The notes under the pieces were generated by a model, which was given only the letters and a program-made list of their open reading frames with translations, was not told the origin of the DNA and did no database searches. Source: Bacillota bacterium (GTDB taxonomy: Bacteria > Bacillota > Limnochordia > Darwinibacteriales > Darwinibacteriaceae). Taken from it: a stretch of 39,856 nucleotides of DNA. Location: the NCBI GenBank assembly GCA_012520315.1, contig JAAYOM010000036.1:1-39856 (forward strand), read 5' to 3'. Both the position numbers and the translations under genes were made by a program. This document shows, in pieces, positions 38,950 to 39,856 of this stretch (positions are counted from its first letter, which is position 1; the number at the start of each line of letters is the position of its first letter).

Positions 38950-39660
38950 CTAGCTCTTAGCTGCCGCCTGAATAAAATGTTGGAAGATCCGGCCAGCCAC
39001 AGGATAGTGCTCGACCATCAGTTCAGGATGCCATTGAACACCTAGCACAAAACGGTGGTCAGTGCTTTCCACAGCCTCAATGATCCCATCTGGGGCAGAT
39101 GCTACAATGCGGAGGCCATGGCCTACTTTAGCAATAGCTTGGTGGTGATAGGAGTTGACACGCTTGGGATCTGTTCCCCAGATCCTGCCTAACAGGCTGG
39201 CCGCCTGGACCGAAATATCATGGGTAGCGTACCATTTTGGTGCTTCCTGCCTGTGCTTAAGGGGCCCCTCAATTTGCGAGGGTATATCCTGAATCAGGGT
39301 CCCTCCCAAAGCTACATTCAATACCTGGCAGCCCCTGCAGATTGCCAGAATGGGAAGATTCCGCTCCAGGGCAAAACCTGCTGCCCACAAATCAAGTTCA
39401 TCCCAGTGAGGATCAATGTCGCCGCACTGTACAGTGGGGTATTCACCATAGCGGTTCGGATCTACATCGTTTCCCCCTGGCAGCATAATACCGTCCAAGC
39501 CTGCAAGGATGCGGAAAACTTGCTCCTTGGGCTGGTACGGTATGAGAATGGGGATTCCCCCTGCTTTAACAACTGCTTCGATGTAGGTTGTGTACACGAA
39601 GTATTGATCTCTTTTTTCCCTGACATGGGCACAGAGTAAACCAATCATTGGCTGCCCCAT
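38950..39660 (-). CDS. Gamma-glutamyl-gamma-aminobutyrate hydrolase-family protein (class I GATase-like)
   Basis: The 236-residue protein has the class I glutamine amidotransferase-like fold of the PuuD/peptidase C26 family. The nucleophile C108 sits in LAICRGCQVLNVALGG, LPGGNDVDPNRYGE lies upstream, and the catalytic His-Glu is in GVQWHPEL. PuuD hydrolyses gamma-Glu-GABA in putrescine breakdown, but many members have other or unknown substrates. ATG at 39660 has AAGGAGGGG upstream. It follows the MazF-type gene and its terminator, so it probably starts a transcription unit, though no promoter was identified. Confidence 0.9.
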   Translation of the reverse strand: MGQPMIGLLCAHVREKRDQYFVYTTYIEAVVKAGGIPILIPYQPKEQVFRILAGLDGIMLPGGNDVDPNRYGEYPTVQCGDIDPHWDELDLWAAGFALERNLPILAICRGCQVLNVALGGTLIQDIPSQIEGPLKHRQEAPKWYATHDISVQAASLLGRIWGTDPKRVNSYHHQAIAKVGHGLRIVASAPDGIIEAVESTDHRFVLGVQWHPELMVEHYPVAGRIFQHFIQAAAKS

Positions 39661-39682
39661 CTAAACCCCTCCTTGTTATGAC

Positions 39683-39705
39683 AAAAAACACCCATGAAAT
39701 GAGTG
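39683..39705 (-). terminator. Rho-independent terminator after the MazF-type gene
   Basis: On the minus strand CACTCAT pairs with ATGGGTG (one G-U pair) around a three-base TTC loop (39705-39689), followed by six T residues (39688-39683). It lies 12 nt after the toxin gene stop. Confidence 0.82.
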
Positions 39706-39717
39706 CTTATACCAAAC

Positions 39718-39856
39718 TTAGACCTTGGCCAGCCCCAGGCTGATCTGGAGCGCTTCATCAATCTTGCTCATGGTGTCCTCATCAAGGTGAGCAACCTTTT
39801 CCTTCAGTCGCCGCTTATCAATAGTGCGAATCTGTTCCAAGAGAATAACTGAGTCC
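39718..39856 (-). CDS. MazF/PemK (NdoA)-type endoribonuclease toxin, C-terminal part
   Basis: Only the last 45 codons are inside the window; the 5' end is beyond position 39856. The tail [20 protein letters not shown], then [22 protein letters not shown], closely matches the C-terminus of Bacillota NdoA/MazF mRNA interferases, including the conserved QIRTIDK stretch. Such toxins cut mRNA at short sequences and are normally paired with an upstream antitoxin (EndoAI/NdoAI), which would lie outside the window. A terminator follows, so the toxin gene ends its transcription unit. Confidence 0.9.
   Translation of the reverse strand, partial: DSVILLEQIRTIDKRRLKEKVAHLDEDTMSKIDEALQISLGLAKV

Noticed and set aside
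38950-39660. Idea that the class I GATase-like hydrolase supplies ammonia to the shortened GuaA
   Set aside because: It has an intact catalytic Cys, but its motifs fit the PuuD/C26 hydrolases and it lies over 7 kb away in another transcription unit; nothing in the sequence links them.

Overview
This window looks like chromosome from an endospore-forming, Clostridia-type Bacillota. The evidence is spore genes (spoIID, spoIVFB), a T-box leader before valS, a perfect CIRCE operator before groES, an L27 protein with the Prp-processed N-terminal extension next to prp, a MinCDE system, and conserved Bacillota gene order. I cannot name the genus. Every credible gene reads on the minus strand, so transcription runs from high to low coordinates. 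I saw no insertion sequence, prophage, CRISPR array, tRNA or rRNA.

Layout in the direction of transcription. (1) 39856-38950: the tail of a MazF/PemK-type toxin gene, a terminator, and a class-I glutamine-amidotransferase-like hydrolase. (2) 38829-34349: an amidohydrolase, then tsaE-tsaB-rimI-tsaD (tRNA t6A synthesis and a GNAT acetyltransferase, all overlapping) and comB. (3) 34272-32120: a CIRCE-controlled groES-groEL operon with its own promoter and terminator. (4) 32116-29594: hpt-guaA-hisIE, where GuaA has lost most of its glutaminase domain and HisI has an altered metal motif. (5) 29462-20787: pcrA-ligA-gatC-gatA-gatB, a degenerate Lgt-like membrane protein and a Fur-family regulator. 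(6) 20790-15714: a strong promoter and T-box riboswitch driving valS-folC-SPOR protein, plus a 56-residue ferredoxin too short for usual ORF cut-offs, closed by a terminator. (7) 15715-14508: spoIID and a 63-residue unknown gene, closed by a terminator. (8) 14442-1: the large morphogenesis/division/ribosome block maf-radC-mreB-mreC-mreD-pbp2-minC-minD-minE-(79-aa SpoIVFA-like)-spoIVFB-radical SAM-DUF2344-rng-rplU-prp-rpmA-obg (obg cut by the window edge).

Most of this is core biology: cell shape, septum placement, DNA repair, tRNA charging, protein folding and ribosome assembly. The unusual content is in the details. The protease Prp and its substrate L27 overlap in different frames across the L27 cleavage site. 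A tiny membrane protein sits where SpoIVFA should be. GuaA lacks a glutaminase, an orphan HisIE lies in a purine operon, and an Lgt paralogue lacks catalytic residues. Two genes have ribosome-binding sites in or against terminator hairpins, and about 40% of inferred starts are TTG or GTG. The least understood system is the radical SAM/DUF2344 pair encoded beside RNase G. Residue positions come from hand counting; family assignments come from motif recognition without database searches.
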